Part shown: piece after piece, positions 25,900 through 35,442 of the stretch
Layout: each line of letters begins with the position of its first letter
Position numbering within the stretch: position 1 is the stretch's first letter
Assembly (NCBI RefSeq): GCF_012844305.1
Contig: NZ_JABANE010000093.1
Span: forward strand, 1 to 35,639
DNA length: 35,639 nt
Source: Flammeovirga aprica JL-4
GTDB lineage: Bacteria > Bacteroidota > Bacteroidia > Cytophagales > Flammeovirgaceae
Direction of reading: 5' to 3'
Program-made: the position numbers and the translations under genes
Notes under the pieces: model-generated
Database searches by the model: none
What the model saw: the letters and a program-made list of their open reading frames with translations, nothing else
What the model was told of the DNA's origin: nothing

Positions 25900-27792
25900 T
25901 TATTTGCCTAATTGACCTTCTGCTTTAGTCGCCACTAATAATTTGGCAGCGTGAGGTGCTAATTGCTTCACAGTATATTTCCCTTCGAATTCACCGATTT
26001 CTTTCTCTGTCCAGAAATCAGTTAATTTAGCTCCTTTGATCAATTCTACGTCCATATCAATTGGCTCTTCCGTCCAGTTGAATACATAGTAATATTGTGT
26101 ATCACCTAAGTCCGTTACACCAACCTCTAATTTTGAGTTTTTGAACTTGGCACCTTTACCCGTAGGCTTTAATAATTTCTTTAAGATTTTGAAATCCTCA
26201 TCTGTCATTAACTCCGCTTTATCACTGCCTAATGAGAAGCCACCTACAGCATGAATTGAAGTTAAATGGAAGAACCATTCGTCTTTTGTAATTTCTTTAG
26301 GATTACCGCCAAATGGGCTGTCTGCAGTTTGTACGATACAGTCAGGATCTGCATCCCATACCTTTTCGTTTTGCCAGCAACGGCTTAAGTTTTGGATGGC
26401 TAATTTTCTGAAGTTCGACCATTTTCTGTTGATATCTGCAGATGTACGTTGTGCAGTTACCAAGCCTAATGAAGGCCAGATAGGAGCGTTACATCCTAAT
26501 ACTACAGATTGGTCATCACATCCTTTTAAGATCGCTTCCATCCCTCTTCTATATGCCTCAATACGAGTGGCTGATTTGTCATAGAATGCACCATCTTGGA
26601 TCGCACCCCAGTAGTTAGCATCTAGTTTGAAGTAGTTTACACCCCACTCTTCACGCATTGTTTTGATCACATGCGTTAAATGTGCTTGTACTTCTGGATG
26701 AGTACCATCTAAACAGTACCAAGGACCTTCTCTCCAACCACCAAATGTTACCGAACTAGAGTTCAATGGTTTCCCATCTTTTCCTTTTACGAACCAATCT
26801 GGATGCTCTTTGAATACTCTTGATTCTTTTTGAGCAATAAATGGCGCTACCCAAATTGCAGGTTTGAAACCTCTAGCGGCAATACCGTCAATTGTTTTTC
26901 TAACATCGCCGTAAGCAGGATTTGGATCTAACCAATCACCCATATACGGTTGGTAACCGTCGTCTAACTGAATGTACTCCATTTCAGGAACTTTCTTTGC
27001 GAAGATATCCAGGTTTTTCATCATGATTTCATCTGTGATATCTTCTTTGTAGCAGTACCATGAACACCATCCGATAGGCATTTTTTCGCTCTTCATTGCA
27101 GGGTGATTTTTTACAATTTCATCCGACATTTCATCGTATAAATCACCTTGGTTTTCACCATCAATAAAGATAAAATCTTCTAGGTTCCAGCTTTCTCCTG
27201 GAGCTAATGCCAAACCTTCCGCATCAACAGCGATCAACATTTGCTTTTGGTCATAAGCAATACGACCAATGAATTTTTCACAAGAAGTAAAACCTAACAT
27301 AAAGTTTTCTTCCTCATCTACATTGATGTTCAATAAGCCGTAAACTGTAGGAATATTTCTCAATTCCTTCATTCTGTAGTGATCCTTATCAGAGTTTGAA
27401 CCTCTGTTTTCGTGCTTCGCTAATGTACCACCGTTTTGATGCAACATCTGAAAACCTTCGCCATACACGGGAGACTCAGGGTTGATACCGTGCTTCTCTA
27501 ATGCAAAAATGATAACTTCTTTAGGGTTAATTACTTTGTCACTTGTATTGGTTAAAACCGTTTTACAAATGTTACCTTCCCATTTTCTTGATAATTTGTA
27601 GTCAGACGACGGTATTACATTTCCGTCTTTATCATCTAATACTGAAGGAGATTTTTCTAACCTCTCTCTAAATAATTTGGCTTTTGCAGAATGGTTAGCC
27701 ACCGATGCCTGGTCTCCTTCTAACTTCGTATTACCGCATCCCCATACTAACAAAATAGTAATAGCTGATAATAAAAAATTTCTCAACTTCAT
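25900..27792 (-). CDS. GH36-like alpha-galactosidase-type lipoprotein
   Basis: A 630-residue lipoprotein (lipobox VWGC, Cys19). An N-terminal beta-sandwich (about 40-230) precedes a TIM barrel with GWCSWYCY (241-248), IQLDDGYQ (274-281), WVAPF (314-318), nucleophile Asp391 in YFKLD and likely acid/base Asp453 in RTSADI, matching GH36/melibiase. A C-terminal sandwich ends the protein. It should remove alpha-galactose or a related sugar from external glycans. The 830-aa gene lies upstream in the same direction with a 439-base gap, so co-regulation is possible but a single transcript is not shown. Confidence 0.88.
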   Translation of the reverse strand: MKLRNFLLSAITILLVWGCGNTKLEGDQASVANHSAKAKLFRERLEKSPSVLDDKDGNVIPSSDYKLSRKWEGNICKTVLTNTSDKVINPKEVIIFALEKHGINPESPVYGEGFQMLHQNGGTLAKHENRGSNSDKDHYRMKELRNIPTVYGLLNINVDEEENFMLGFTSCEKFIGRIAYDQKQMLIAVDAEGLALAPGESWNLEDFIFIDGENQGDLYDEMSDEIVKNHPAMKSEKMPIGWCSWYCYKEDITDEIMMKNLDIFAKKVPEMEYIQLDDGYQPYMGDWLDPNPAYGDVRKTIDGIAARGFKPAIWVAPFIAQKESRVFKEHPDWFVKGKDGKPLNSSSVTFGGWREGPWYCLDGTHPEVQAHLTHVIKTMREEWGVNYFKLDANYWGAIQDGAFYDKSATRIEAYRRGMEAILKGCDDQSVVLGCNAPIWPSLGLVTAQRTSADINRKWSNFRKLAIQNLSRCWQNEKVWDADPDCIVQTADSPFGGNPKEITKDEWFFHLTSIHAVGGFSLGSDKAELMTDEDFKILKKLLKPTGKGAKFKNSKLEVGVTDLGDTQYYYVFNWTEEPIDMDVELIKGAKLTDFWTEKEIGEFEGKYTVKQLAPHAAKLLVATKAEGQLGK

Positions 27793-28231
27793 AAGTATAC
27801 TTTTTAATTATTGCTTGTTATTTAAGATAAAAAAATCAGAAAGTCCTATGATATGAAATAGGAATGATGTTCTCGTTTCACCCTTGTTATATAGTACTTT
27901 TTCAATTTCATTTCATTTTTGTTATTCTTCCGAAATCAAAAGTTTGACTTCATCGATCACTTTCAGTTTTGACCTTTTTACTGATTGCAATTTCGCGCAA
28001 AAAAGCGTTCTATATCTTTCAAAAATTTACACTTTTATAAAAAAGACATCTGATAATGATCTTTCTTTTGCGTTTTTATATCATTTCATCTGAAATCAAA
28101 AAAGTTAAAACCAAAAAGGGCTTTATTCCACCGTTTTATTGAACTGACTTCTCCTAATCAATACACACTCAAGTACTACTTGACGTTGGTATCTGTAATC
28201 GTTTTGAATGATCTAAAAATAGCAAATTATC
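27793..28231. other. intergenic region with two dyads
   Basis: A gene-free gap between two codirectional enzyme genes. It holds TCCTAT...ATAGGA (27844-27863), 50 bases upstream of the GH36-like start, and a palindrome TCAAGTA-C-TACTTGA (28169-28183). These may be operator sites. A 69-codon plus-strand frame here lacks coding character. Confidence 0.4.
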
Positions 28232-30724
28232 TTACCAGACTAAAGCAGCACTTTTAGAAACTTTGATTGGTTCTCCTTCTGTGAATAATAATAACTCAGC
28301 TTTAACATTAGAGTGATTTTTTGATAAAAGCATCACGATATTTTCTCCTTTTTTGGCTAAAAAATTTCCTTTCACTTTTGCATTCACCTCTTCTTTCAGG
28401 TTCCAGTTCTTATCATAAACTTTAGCCTTTTCACCTCCCCTGTATTCCACATATTGTGTCTCGTTGTTCTTCAACTGAAGTCGAGCTTTGACAATCAATT
28501 TCGATTTGCCAACCTGAAGCATTGGATGGACTAATTCCCCTTCTCCCATCATCACTCTGATGATAAATTGTGGTGCTTGAGCTTCATATTTGTTGCTCAT
28601 AAACTTCGTTTCACCAAAGAATAAATTCGCTTTTGGTGTAAACATACCGTCTTCCTGCTTCATATGGAAAAGCTGAATTGGCGGGTCTTTTTTCAAATCT
28701 TCCTTGATGGCTTCTTTGCTTTGTGCCATCATCTGAATAGGATAAATCAAATACTCCGTATCCGTTTCTCTTAATTCATATCCAATCTCAGATGCCAATC
28801 TTCCTTTATACCTTTGGTGGGTAGAAAGCATCTTTTCTCTTTGATTTTGCGTCAGCTTACGGCTTACATCTTTCCATTTCGGTAATAATTTCAACAATTC
28901 TTCCGATCTGCCATAAGCATCCAAGTCTTCCAAAGTAATACCAAACATTGGGTCTGGACGTAATACAGAAAAGTTTCTACCATTATAAGCGGCTTGAGTA
29001 CTCAACATAAAGTGTGCGGCTAAAAGATTAGAAGCACCTCTTAATTCACTCTTGTGTGTACGGCTTTTTCTTTCCAAACGTAACGATGCTCTTGCGTGGT
29101 TATGGTCACCTACAGGAGAAGTAAGGAACTTTTTCGTCTGATTTAATCTGTATTCTATAAAACCTGAATCAGGCTCTTTTCCATAAGAAGTACGTGTCAC
29201 AACAGGGTGATCTAAGTTTTCATATACGATTTGGGCAAATTTTCTAAAACCCCATTTCCCATCATAATCATGAATTTCAGCACCATCAAAAGATGTGTTA
29301 GAAATCTGACAATCATTCAATAAAGAAGCGTAATTTATTGCTACTGTTTTGAATAATTCAGAGTTATTTTCTGGTATATAGACCACATTATAAGGCAACA
29401 CCATTCCTTTGACAACTGCTCCTTTGGTATGATTTCTTTTGACAGTATTTTTCGCTTTTCTGTTTTTGATATAAAACTTCCAAGTACCATTTTCCCCTGC
29501 CTCTACCTTTGATACTTTGATCAATTCATTATCAATTTTCACATAATCAAATTTCATAAAAGGACGTGACGGTTCCGAAAGAAAACCTACCAATTGTTTC
29601 TTTGTCGTAAAATCCTTTGGTAGCTTATACCAGCTTTCTTTTGGCTTAAAATAAATAACATTACTTTCTTCAAATAGGCTCTCCTCCAAAGTACCGTCTA
29701 CCCATGAAGCTAAATCTTCTGATAAATTAGGCTTTACATATAACGGATCGTTTACGCCAATACCACCACTTACATAGTGAAGATTGACACTACGTCCTTT
29801 CTCTCTTTGCTCTAATGAAAACTTTCGTAATTTCTCCTGATTTCCGAAAATACCATCTACGGCCCAGTTGGGTTTATCTCTTGGCCAGAATCCGCCATGC
29901 CAGATGTTTGTAAATAAATTGATAGTTGTCACACCCGTCATCTCAAAATATTTCTCGTAGAAAGGTAATTCATCGATCACTTGAGGAGCAATATACATCA
30001 CAGATTGATCTGCAAACATCACTTGCCAATCTGCCAACCACTTTTTCGCTCTCTCATAATTCCACTCTCCTTCTACTACAGGGTGCGGTATATTTTCTTC
30101 ACCCCATGCTCTGATAATACTTTCGTCCTCTGCTTCAGGGCTTGAATTGTAATAATAAATGAAACCACCTAAAGAATTACCTTTGTATCTTTCCCAAAGA
30201 TGCTCTATCGCAATATGGAAATTCATCTTAGGACCAACACTTTTTTCAATACCGGCATAATCATAGGACAAGCCTTTCATTTTTTCATTCGATGCAATCA
30301 TACACTCTAAAGTAGATCCTACCGGAAGGTCGCCATAAAAATCTTTCAATGTAAACGCTACATAAGTGGGTTTTGCTTGAATGCTGAAAGTAGCATAAAA
30401 TTGTTTGTCTTCCGTTACAAAAACAAAGTTATCGTCCTTTTGATAAACGCTTGTAAAATCAACTTTTCCTCTTTTGGGAAGATCCAGAAAGAAACCTTTT
30501 GTGTTGCGTGAATTTAAGATTTCATTTCCATTACTTGTTGTCAGTGATTTGAATTTTCCATCGGCTCCTAAAGTAATCGTAATACGGTCTGTTTTGAGGA
30601 CTGCATCTTGAGTAAGTACCTCTAATTTTTTTGGTTTCTTCTGAGTAGATATATCCTGCCCGTTTAATTGAATTCCCAAAAATAGAAATGGGATCAGTAT
30701 AAGTAGTCTTAATTTATTTTTCAT
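28232..30724 (-). CDS. secreted 830-residue putative glycoside hydrolase, unclassified
   Basis: The start is set at the ATG of MKNKLRLLILIPF, which opens a signal peptide ending near QLNGQ; a further upstream ATG adds 28 residues that do not fit. An N-terminal beta-sandwich (about 40-200) is followed by a TIM-barrel-like region with NLFTNIWHGGFWPRD and SFDGAEIHDYDGKW, in which Asp480 and Glu483 are candidate acids. An inserted domain (about 370-440) has DYVKIDNELIKVSKVE and HTKGAVVKG. A C-terminal sandwich ends the protein. I cannot place it in a named family. Its neighbours suggest glycan breakdown; the reaction is unknown. Confidence 0.7.
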   Translation of the reverse strand: MKNKLRLLILIPFLFLGIQLNGQDISTQKKPKKLEVLTQDAVLKTDRITITLGADGKFKSLTTSNGNEILNSRNTKGFFLDLPKRGKVDFTSVYQKDDNFVFVTEDKQFYATFSIQAKPTYVAFTLKDFYGDLPVGSTLECMIASNEKMKGLSYDYAGIEKSVGPKMNFHIAIEHLWERYKGNSLGGFIYYYNSSPEAEDESIIRAWGEENIPHPVVEGEWNYERAKKWLADWQVMFADQSVMYIAPQVIDELPFYEKYFEMTGVTTINLFTNIWHGGFWPRDKPNWAVDGIFGNQEKLRKFSLEQREKGRSVNLHYVSGGIGVNDPLYVKPNLSEDLASWVDGTLEESLFEESNVIYFKPKESWYKLPKDFTTKKQLVGFLSEPSRPFMKFDYVKIDNELIKVSKVEAGENGTWKFYIKNRKAKNTVKRNHTKGAVVKGMVLPYNVVYIPENNSELFKTVAINYASLLNDCQISNTSFDGAEIHDYDGKWGFRKFAQIVYENLDHPVVTRTSYGKEPDSGFIEYRLNQTKKFLTSPVGDHNHARASLRLERKSRTHKSELRGASNLLAAHFMLSTQAAYNGRNFSVLRPDPMFGITLEDLDAYGRSEELLKLLPKWKDVSRKLTQNQREKMLSTHQRYKGRLASEIGYELRETDTEYLIYPIQMMAQSKEAIKEDLKKDPPIQLFHMKQEDGMFTPKANLFFGETKFMSNKYEAQAPQFIIRVMMGEGELVHPMLQVGKSKLIVKARLQLKNNETQYVEYRGGEKAKVYDKNWNLKEEVNAKVKGNFLAKKGENIVMLLSKNHSNVKAELLLFTEGEPIKVSKSAALVW

Positions 30725-30920
30725 TTTTCCCTTTTTAAAAATAAGTATTCCAAAAATTTGAGATAAAAAAATTGCAGTTGCAAAAGAAAGCTGAAAACAA
30801 TAGAGCATGTTTGAAATATATCTTATTCACACTCTCTTTTAAATTTTCACTAACGGAAAGGAAAATACCTTGATGGAATTCTTTGATTTTGCTAATATAA
30901 AGATGAAATAGGATTTAAAA

Positions 30921-30951
30921 CAACCTCATTAACAAATTGCTAATGAAGTTG
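30921..30951. repeat. 11-bp dyad upstream of the 830-aa gene
   Basis: CAACCTCATTA (30921-30931) pairs with TAATGAAGTTG (30941-30951) at 10 of 11 positions around a 9-base loop. It lies about 200 bases before the start and could be an operator or terminator. Confidence 0.45.
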
Positions 30952-31161
30952 TTGCTCCTAAATTTAATATTCGTTTAATTTCATAAATAGAAAGAAGAAG
31001 TTGTTGTGAGGGAATAGTACTATCTCTCTAACCATTAATTTGTAATCTATGTTATATGCATTGAAATAATCAATAGAAATTCCTTCTAATTCAATTGAAG
31101 AAATTATTTAAATGAATAGGGTGGTCTATTGTTCACTTTTTTAAGACGGTAATTGCAAAAC

Positions 31162-31169
31162 TATATTTG
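31162..31169 (+). promoter_or_regulatory. -7 box TATATTTG before the DoxX-like gene
   Basis: An exact TAnnTTTG match 31 bases before the start; the -33 element is unclear. Confidence 0.4.
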
Positions 31170-31199
31170 GAATTAGTATTGAATACTTTTGTTTAGAGC

Positions 31200-31562
31200 A
31201 TGAAAAAAACATTATCTATCATTTTAGCAGTCATATTACTACTAAGTGCAGTCGCACATATTATGTCTCCAGGGTTTTATGCACCCATGATTCCTTCATT
31301 TATTCCGGTTTCATTGGGGAATATACTGGCTACAATAACAGAATTTACAACCGCCATTTTATTATTGATACCGAAATACAGAAAATGGGGCGGGCTGTCA
31401 TTTATGGCTTTAATGATCACTTTTCTACCATTGCACATTTGGGATATGTTTCGTGATGTTCCTATTGTAGGGCCCCAACCGCTGACAACTATACGGTTAG
31501 TTTTTCAATTTGCTTTTATTTTTGCTGGATGGTGGATTTACAAAACTTCTAAAGTTATATGA
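31200..31562 (+). CDS. DoxX-like membrane protein
   Basis: A 120-residue protein with four hydrophobic segments. LLSAVAHIMSPGFYAPMIPSFIP and ITEFTTAILLLIPKYRKWGG are typical of DoxX-like small membrane proteins, and HIWDMFRDVP is a common end block. DoxX members are linked to redox or thiosulfate handling in some bacteria, but many have no known role. It is a single gene. Confidence 0.8.
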   Translation: MKKTLSIILAVILLLSAVAHIMSPGFYAPMIPSFIPVSLGNILATITEFTTAILLLIPKYRKWGGLSFMALMITFLPLHIWDMFRDVPIVGPQPLTTIRLVFQFAFIFAGWWIYKTSKVI

Positions 31563-31625
31563 GTTCATTTTGTAAAATCAATTCTATTTCAGAACTACAT
31601 AAATCCATTGGTTATAAAAAACTGA

Positions 31626-31738
31626 ACATTCAATTTAGGTTTTGAATATCAGCAGTATTTCAGCCAGTTATTTAAAAATAAAAAGGGAAGACACCAAAGG
31701 AATTTCGCAGAAAAGTGGTTGGAAAGAGTTACGAATGA
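31626..31738 (+). pseudogene. AraC-family C-terminal remnant with frameshift
   Basis: The frame LGFEYQQYFSQLFKNKKG matches the second helix-turn-helix of AraC regulators, then the sequence continues in another frame as KTPKEFRRKVVGKSYE and a TGA (31736-31738). The shift lies in the A/G-rich tract around 31680-31690. No start or N-terminal domain is present, so it is a decayed fragment. It is the second AraC tail in the window, on the opposite strand from that at 137-264. Confidence 0.65.
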
Positions 31739-31934
31739 GGAATTAAAAACAAAGAGTGAAGGAAGAGTAATGCCCTCTTTTATATGATTATTCATAAGCT
31801 GTAAAACAAGTACACGTTCAGCAGGAATCTATTATCATGAATAAGGATTGAGCTTAAGCTTGATTCTTTTTTCGAATCCCAAAAAGAACCCTTGTACTGT
31901 ACTAGACTCTTATTCTTTCATAAATCTCTAAACG

Positions 31935-31963
31935 TTAAAAATCAAATTCTTTTTCTATATTTG
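31935..31963 (+). promoter_or_regulatory. promoter candidate for the S41 peptidase
   Basis: TATATTTG (31956-31963) fits TAnnTTTG, with TTA at 31935-31937, 18 bases before it, as a near -33 match. It lies about 105 bases before the S41 ATG. Confidence 0.4.
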
Positions 31964-32067
31964 TTAATAAATGAGTCTACCTCAGCTTTTATAACTTCCA
32001 AACATAATGTCCTGCGAGACACACTCATAGCTAAATAGTACTTTATAAAACTAAACTATTATTAAAT

Positions 32068-33510
32068 ATGTTACGATCAATTCTTTCATTTTTACTTTGT
32101 ACAATCAGTCTCACTGTAGTCGGTCAGAGAACTTTATCAGTAGATAAAATACATGAAGATTTCGACTTTCTAATTACTGAATTAAAACTCCAACATCAAG
32201 GGCTCTATCAATATGTCGATAGTAGTCAGGTCAATTTGGCGTTAGATAGCATTCGGAATACTATTCATGAACCTCTAACGAAGCTTGATTTCTACCAAAA
32301 ACTAAGATGCGTGATTGGATTAACCAATGAGGCACATACTTCAATTTCATTGCCCAAAAAGGAGATGATTAAATTAGGTTTGTCGAATACTATTTTACCC
32401 ATTGGGGTAATGGTACTGGACAACAATTTAGTGCTGACGCAAAATTTCGGAAAGCCCATTCCAAAGGAACTTCTGGGAGCCAAAATTCTGAAAATTAATG
32501 GTGTTGAGATTCATGAAATTCTAAAAAATATATACACCTTATTACCTACCGATGGGTTTAATGAAACGGCAAGAAAGGAATGGATTGCAGGTGTGATCTT
32601 TTCTTTGCTCTATCGAATAGAATATGGTGCATTTTCAGAGTTTAAGCTTGAAGTTGAAGGTGTAAATAATAAAAAAGTGGATCTTGTATTGTCTTCTCTA
32701 CGACTTACTAAATTTAAAGGAAAGAACAAGCAGTTTGAGGAACACGACTATGATTATGAGGAGTTTGTATTTGAACAAGTTAATGACTCCATCGCCTATC
32801 TTAGTGTCCCAAGTTTTGATAAAAGTGCGACAGATTTTGAGTCTTTTTACCGCTCTAGTTTTCATAAAATCGATTCTCTAAACATCACTCATCTTATAAT
32901 AGATGTTCAACATAATGGTGGTGGTGAGGAAGGAAATGAGAACCTACTATTTAGTTATTTATCGGATAGTGTAATACAAAAATATAAACGTGTTACTATG
33001 ATGGATAAGCCTTATCAGAAAAACAAGAATGATGAAGGGATTATTGAAGATAAATGGGCTTTCAAAGACGGTTTAGGCTATAGGGGTGACTTTACTTTAT
33101 GGAGTGATTATTATTCCAATTTGGGTTATAAAAAACCAGACCCATCACTCCTATTTAAAGGCAAAGTTTATGTATTGACGAGTGGGTTGACTTTTTCAGG
33201 TGGAGCGGAATTTTCTAGTCTAGTGCGTATGACCAATAGAGGTATCTTTATTGGTGAAGAAACGGGAGGTACTTACCAAGGGAATGTTAGTGGCTATTCA
33301 GAGTATGTAAAGTTGCCTCATTCAAAAATAGAAGTAAGCATTCCAACAGTACATTTTCAGATCAATGTAAATCCTGAAAAGGAAGGATATGGCGTTATAC
33401 CAGATTATACTGTCACCAATCACAGAGAGGATTATTTATCGGGTAAAAACTCAAGAAAAGAGTTTGCTATTGAACTCATTAAGAATAAGAAAACGCTGAT
33501 TGTAGAATAA
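32068..33510 (+). CDS. secreted S41-family peptidase
   Basis: A 480-residue protein with a signal peptide ending near VVGQ. The middle part (around 105-160) reads like a degenerate PDZ domain (LGAKILKINGVEIHEI). The tail-specific protease core has LIIDVQHNGGG (276-286) and VLTSGLTFSGGAEF, where Ser377 is the likely nucleophile, then EETGGTYQGN. It would act as a processing or C-terminal peptidase in the periplasm. It is a single gene. Confidence 0.85.
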   Translation: MLRSILSFLLCTISLTVVGQRTLSVDKIHEDFDFLITELKLQHQGLYQYVDSSQVNLALDSIRNTIHEPLTKLDFYQKLRCVIGLTNEAHTSISLPKKEMIKLGLSNTILPIGVMVLDNNLVLTQNFGKPIPKELLGAKILKINGVEIHEILKNIYTLLPTDGFNETARKEWIAGVIFSLLYRIEYGAFSEFKLEVEGVNNKKVDLVLSSLRLTKFKGKNKQFEEHDYDYEEFVFEQVNDSIAYLSVPSFDKSATDFESFYRSSFHKIDSLNITHLIIDVQHNGGGEEGNENLLFSYLSDSVIQKYKRVTMMDKPYQKNKNDEGIIEDKWAFKDGLGYRGDFTLWSDYYSNLGYKKPDPSLLFKGKVYVLTSGLTFSGGAEFSSLVRMTNRGIFIGEETGGTYQGNVSGYSEYVKLPHSKIEVSIPTVHFQINVNPEKEGYGVIPDYTVTNHREDYLSGKNSRKEFAIELIKNKKTLIVE

Positions 33511-33525
33511 AATATACAAAATAGC

Positions 33526-33545
33526 CAACCCCATCACTGGGGTTG
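33526..33545. terminator. hairpin between S41 and GDPD genes
   Basis: CAACCCCA (33526-33533) and TGGGGTTG (33538-33545) form an 8-bp stem with a 4-base loop between convergent genes. T runs are weak on both sides. Confidence 0.5.
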
Positions 33546-33569
33546 ACTCACTTTCAATAATACACCTCA

Positions 33570-34535
33570 TTACAAGTTTCTTACTCCTCTTTCTTCTAAA
33601 TACTTAATCAATTCTTCTGGACGATCAGTCATTAAAGCGTTGGTTCCATTGTCGATCAACCAACCCCAAGCGGCATCGGGTCCTTCAATCAATACTCTCT
33701 CATCATTATGCCCTGCCACAAGGTCATCCCACAATGCACACGTTTGAACTGTGATTCCTTGTTGATTCATTCTTTTGATTTCCTCTGTGATAAAGCAATC
33801 TTCCTCGTCAAAAATCATTTCATAACCGATCGGTGCAATTTCTCTATTATAATTAGCGATAAAAGCTGTTTTGTCTTTTGTTCTAGGCCATACTTTAGGG
33901 AAATAGATGATGCTGTCCATCAATGAGCCATACTTCTCACGCATAAATTCGATAGAATCATCCCCTTTAAAAATACCTTGGTTTACCGTCCCTGTTTTCT
34001 TTAAAACATCATAAGCTTCTTGTACAGTTTCTCCTTCGGTTTTATCCAAATTGACCATGATTTTCCCTTTACAAAGTTCCATCACTTCTTCCAAAGTAGG
34101 CACTTGCTGACGGGAATAACGGATGCCACAATTACTTTTCAATCGTAAAGCCTTAACCTCTGCCAATGTCATATCAGAAACCTTTCCTTTTCCGGTTGTT
34201 GTTCTATCAACAGTGTAATCATGCATCGCCACCAAATGACCGTCTTTTGTCAAACGGAAATCAAGTTCAACAATATCAATTCCTAAATCAATGCAACGCT
34301 GAATACTCAATAGACTGTTTTCTGGTGCGTACCTCCAATCTCCACGGTGGGCAACGGCTAATACATAATCTTTTGTAGGATTTTTAATCTTGTCTAAGAT
34401 CTTTTCAGCTCTGTTTTTTGAAGCAATTGGCGACGCTACTTTTGCTTCTTGAAGTGGTGCCTGACTTTGCTTTACATTGCATGATCCTAAAGCTAGAGTC
34501 AATGCAAAAGTGATATATAATTTATAGTTCTTCAT
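33570..34535 (-). CDS. GDPD-family lipoprotein
   Basis: A 321-residue lipoprotein (lipobox LGSC, Cys19). It has the GDPD catalytic pattern: HRGDWRYAPENS (His63, Arg64, Glu72), VELDF (Glu90, Asp92) and AMHD (His105), then RTTTGKGKVSDMTL. GDPD enzymes cleave glycerophosphodiesters to glycerol-3-phosphate plus an alcohol, using a metal bound by the acidic residues. It overlaps the upstream gene by 14 bases, so the two form an operon. Confidence 0.9.
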   Translation of the reverse strand: MKNYKLYITFALTLALGSCNVKQSQAPLQEAKVASPIASKNRAEKILDKIKNPTKDYVLAVAHRGDWRYAPENSLLSIQRCIDLGIDIVELDFRLTKDGHLVAMHDYTVDRTTTGKGKVSDMTLAEVKALRLKSNCGIRYSRQQVPTLEEVMELCKGKIMVNLDKTEGETVQEAYDVLKKTGTVNQGIFKGDDSIEFMREKYGSLMDSIIYFPKVWPRTKDKTAFIANYNREIAPIGYEMIFDEEDCFITEEIKRMNQQGITVQTCALWDDLVAGHNDERVLIEGPDAAWGWLIDNGTNALMTDRPEELIKYLEERGVRNL

Positions 34536-35442
34536 TTTGTTTTTCGTTTTTGATGTATTGGATTAATGCTTCTGGACGGTCTGTTTGGATCATGGTCGCT
34601 CCTTGTTCCAAAATCCAACCCCACGTTTCGTCTTTGCCTTCAACCATGGCTCTTTCGTCGGAATGTCCCCCACTTAAGAAATCCCAAAGTGAGTTGATCC
34701 ATACTTTTCCATTGCCTTGTTTTACTGCATTGAAGATATCTTGAGTGGCTTGATTGTATTCTGGAAAACATACCTCAAAGGCAACAGGCTTGATCTTCTC
34801 TTGGTATTCTTTGATGTCTTGCATCACATTAGGGTTAGATGGGCGAACGATTGGCATAAACCATACTTTTTCTAATTCATCTCCCATTTGTGCCTTTACT
34901 TCTGCATAAGGTTTTGAGGATTTGAAAATACAATGATCTCGCATTTCCATTCGGTCCACTAAAGCCAAAACTTCCTCCAACCATCTGTCGGCTTTATCCA
35001 AGTTCAATAGAATTTTTCCTTTCGAAGTTTTTAAAGCATCTTCTAATGTTGGAATCGTGTAAACAGGCTGTGGGACTCCTAATCCGTCTTTTAAGTAAAA
35101 GGCTTTAAGCTCCGCTAATGTATAGTTTTCAACTTTGCCTTTTCCGTTTGTAGTACGGTTGATGGTTTTATCGTGCATCAATACAAAATGCCCATCTTTG
35201 GATCTTTGAATATCAATCTCTGCTACAGCCACTCCCATTTTAATGCAGTTTTCGATGGCTTGCAAAGAGTTTTCCGGAGCATTTCTCCAATCGCCTCTGT
35301 GAGCAATCACCATCACTTCTTTAGCTTGGTGATCTTGTAGGATATTGATCCAGTCTTGTGCTGATTTTTGTTGTGCTTGGGCTGATAATGACCATAATAG
35401 TACAGCTCCAATTTTGATAAAAAGGGAAATAATTGGTTTCAT
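34522..35442 (-). CDS. secreted GDPD-family protein, paralog of its neighbour
   Basis: A 306-residue protein with a signal peptide ending near AQAQ. It has the same layout as the next gene: HRGDWRNAPENS (His48, Arg49, Glu57), AEIDI (Glu75, Asp77), LMHD (His90) and RTTNGKGKVENYTL. The C-terminal blocks DETWGWILEQGATMIQTDRPEAL also align with DAAWGWLIDNGTNALMTDRPEEL of the neighbour, so the pair looks like a tandem duplication. This copy lacks the lipobox cysteine. The two probably work on related glycerophosphodiesters in different places. Transcription starts above 35442. Confidence 0.9.
   Translation of the reverse strand: MKPIISLFIKIGAVLLWSLSAQAQQKSAQDWINILQDHQAKEVMVIAHRGDWRNAPENSLQAIENCIKMGVAVAEIDIQRSKDGHFVLMHDKTINRTTNGKGKVENYTLAELKAFYLKDGLGVPQPVYTIPTLEDALKTSKGKILLNLDKADRWLEEVLALVDRMEMRDHCIFKSSKPYAEVKAQMGDELEKVWFMPIVRPSNPNVMQDIKEYQEKIKPVAFEVCFPEYNQATQDIFNAVKQGNGKVWINSLWDFLSGGHSDERAMVEGKDETWGWILEQGATMIQTDRPEALIQYIKNEKQNEEL

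Larger units (their letters stand above)
30725..31199. other. intergenic spacer, divergent promoters
   Basis: Spacer between the 830-aa gene (-) and the DoxX-like gene (+). It holds the dyad at 30921-30951 and a -7 box at 31162-31169. No further ORF of note was found. Confidence 0.4.
31563..32067. other. gene-poor region with regulator remnant and promoter
   Basis: This 505-base region has no intact gene. It holds the AraC remnant (31626-31738), an imperfect palindrome near 31848-31868 followed by a T run, and the promoter candidate at 31935-31963. Confidence 0.5.

Noticed and set aside
27884..28093. 69-codon plus-strand frame upstream of the GH36-like gene
   Set aside because: Low-complexity Phe/Ser/Leu-rich translation of T-rich DNA with no support.
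573..35442. A polysaccharide utilization locus of the Sus type
   Set aside because: No SusC-like receptor, SusD-like protein or intact sensor is in the window, and the glycan genes have mixed orientations.
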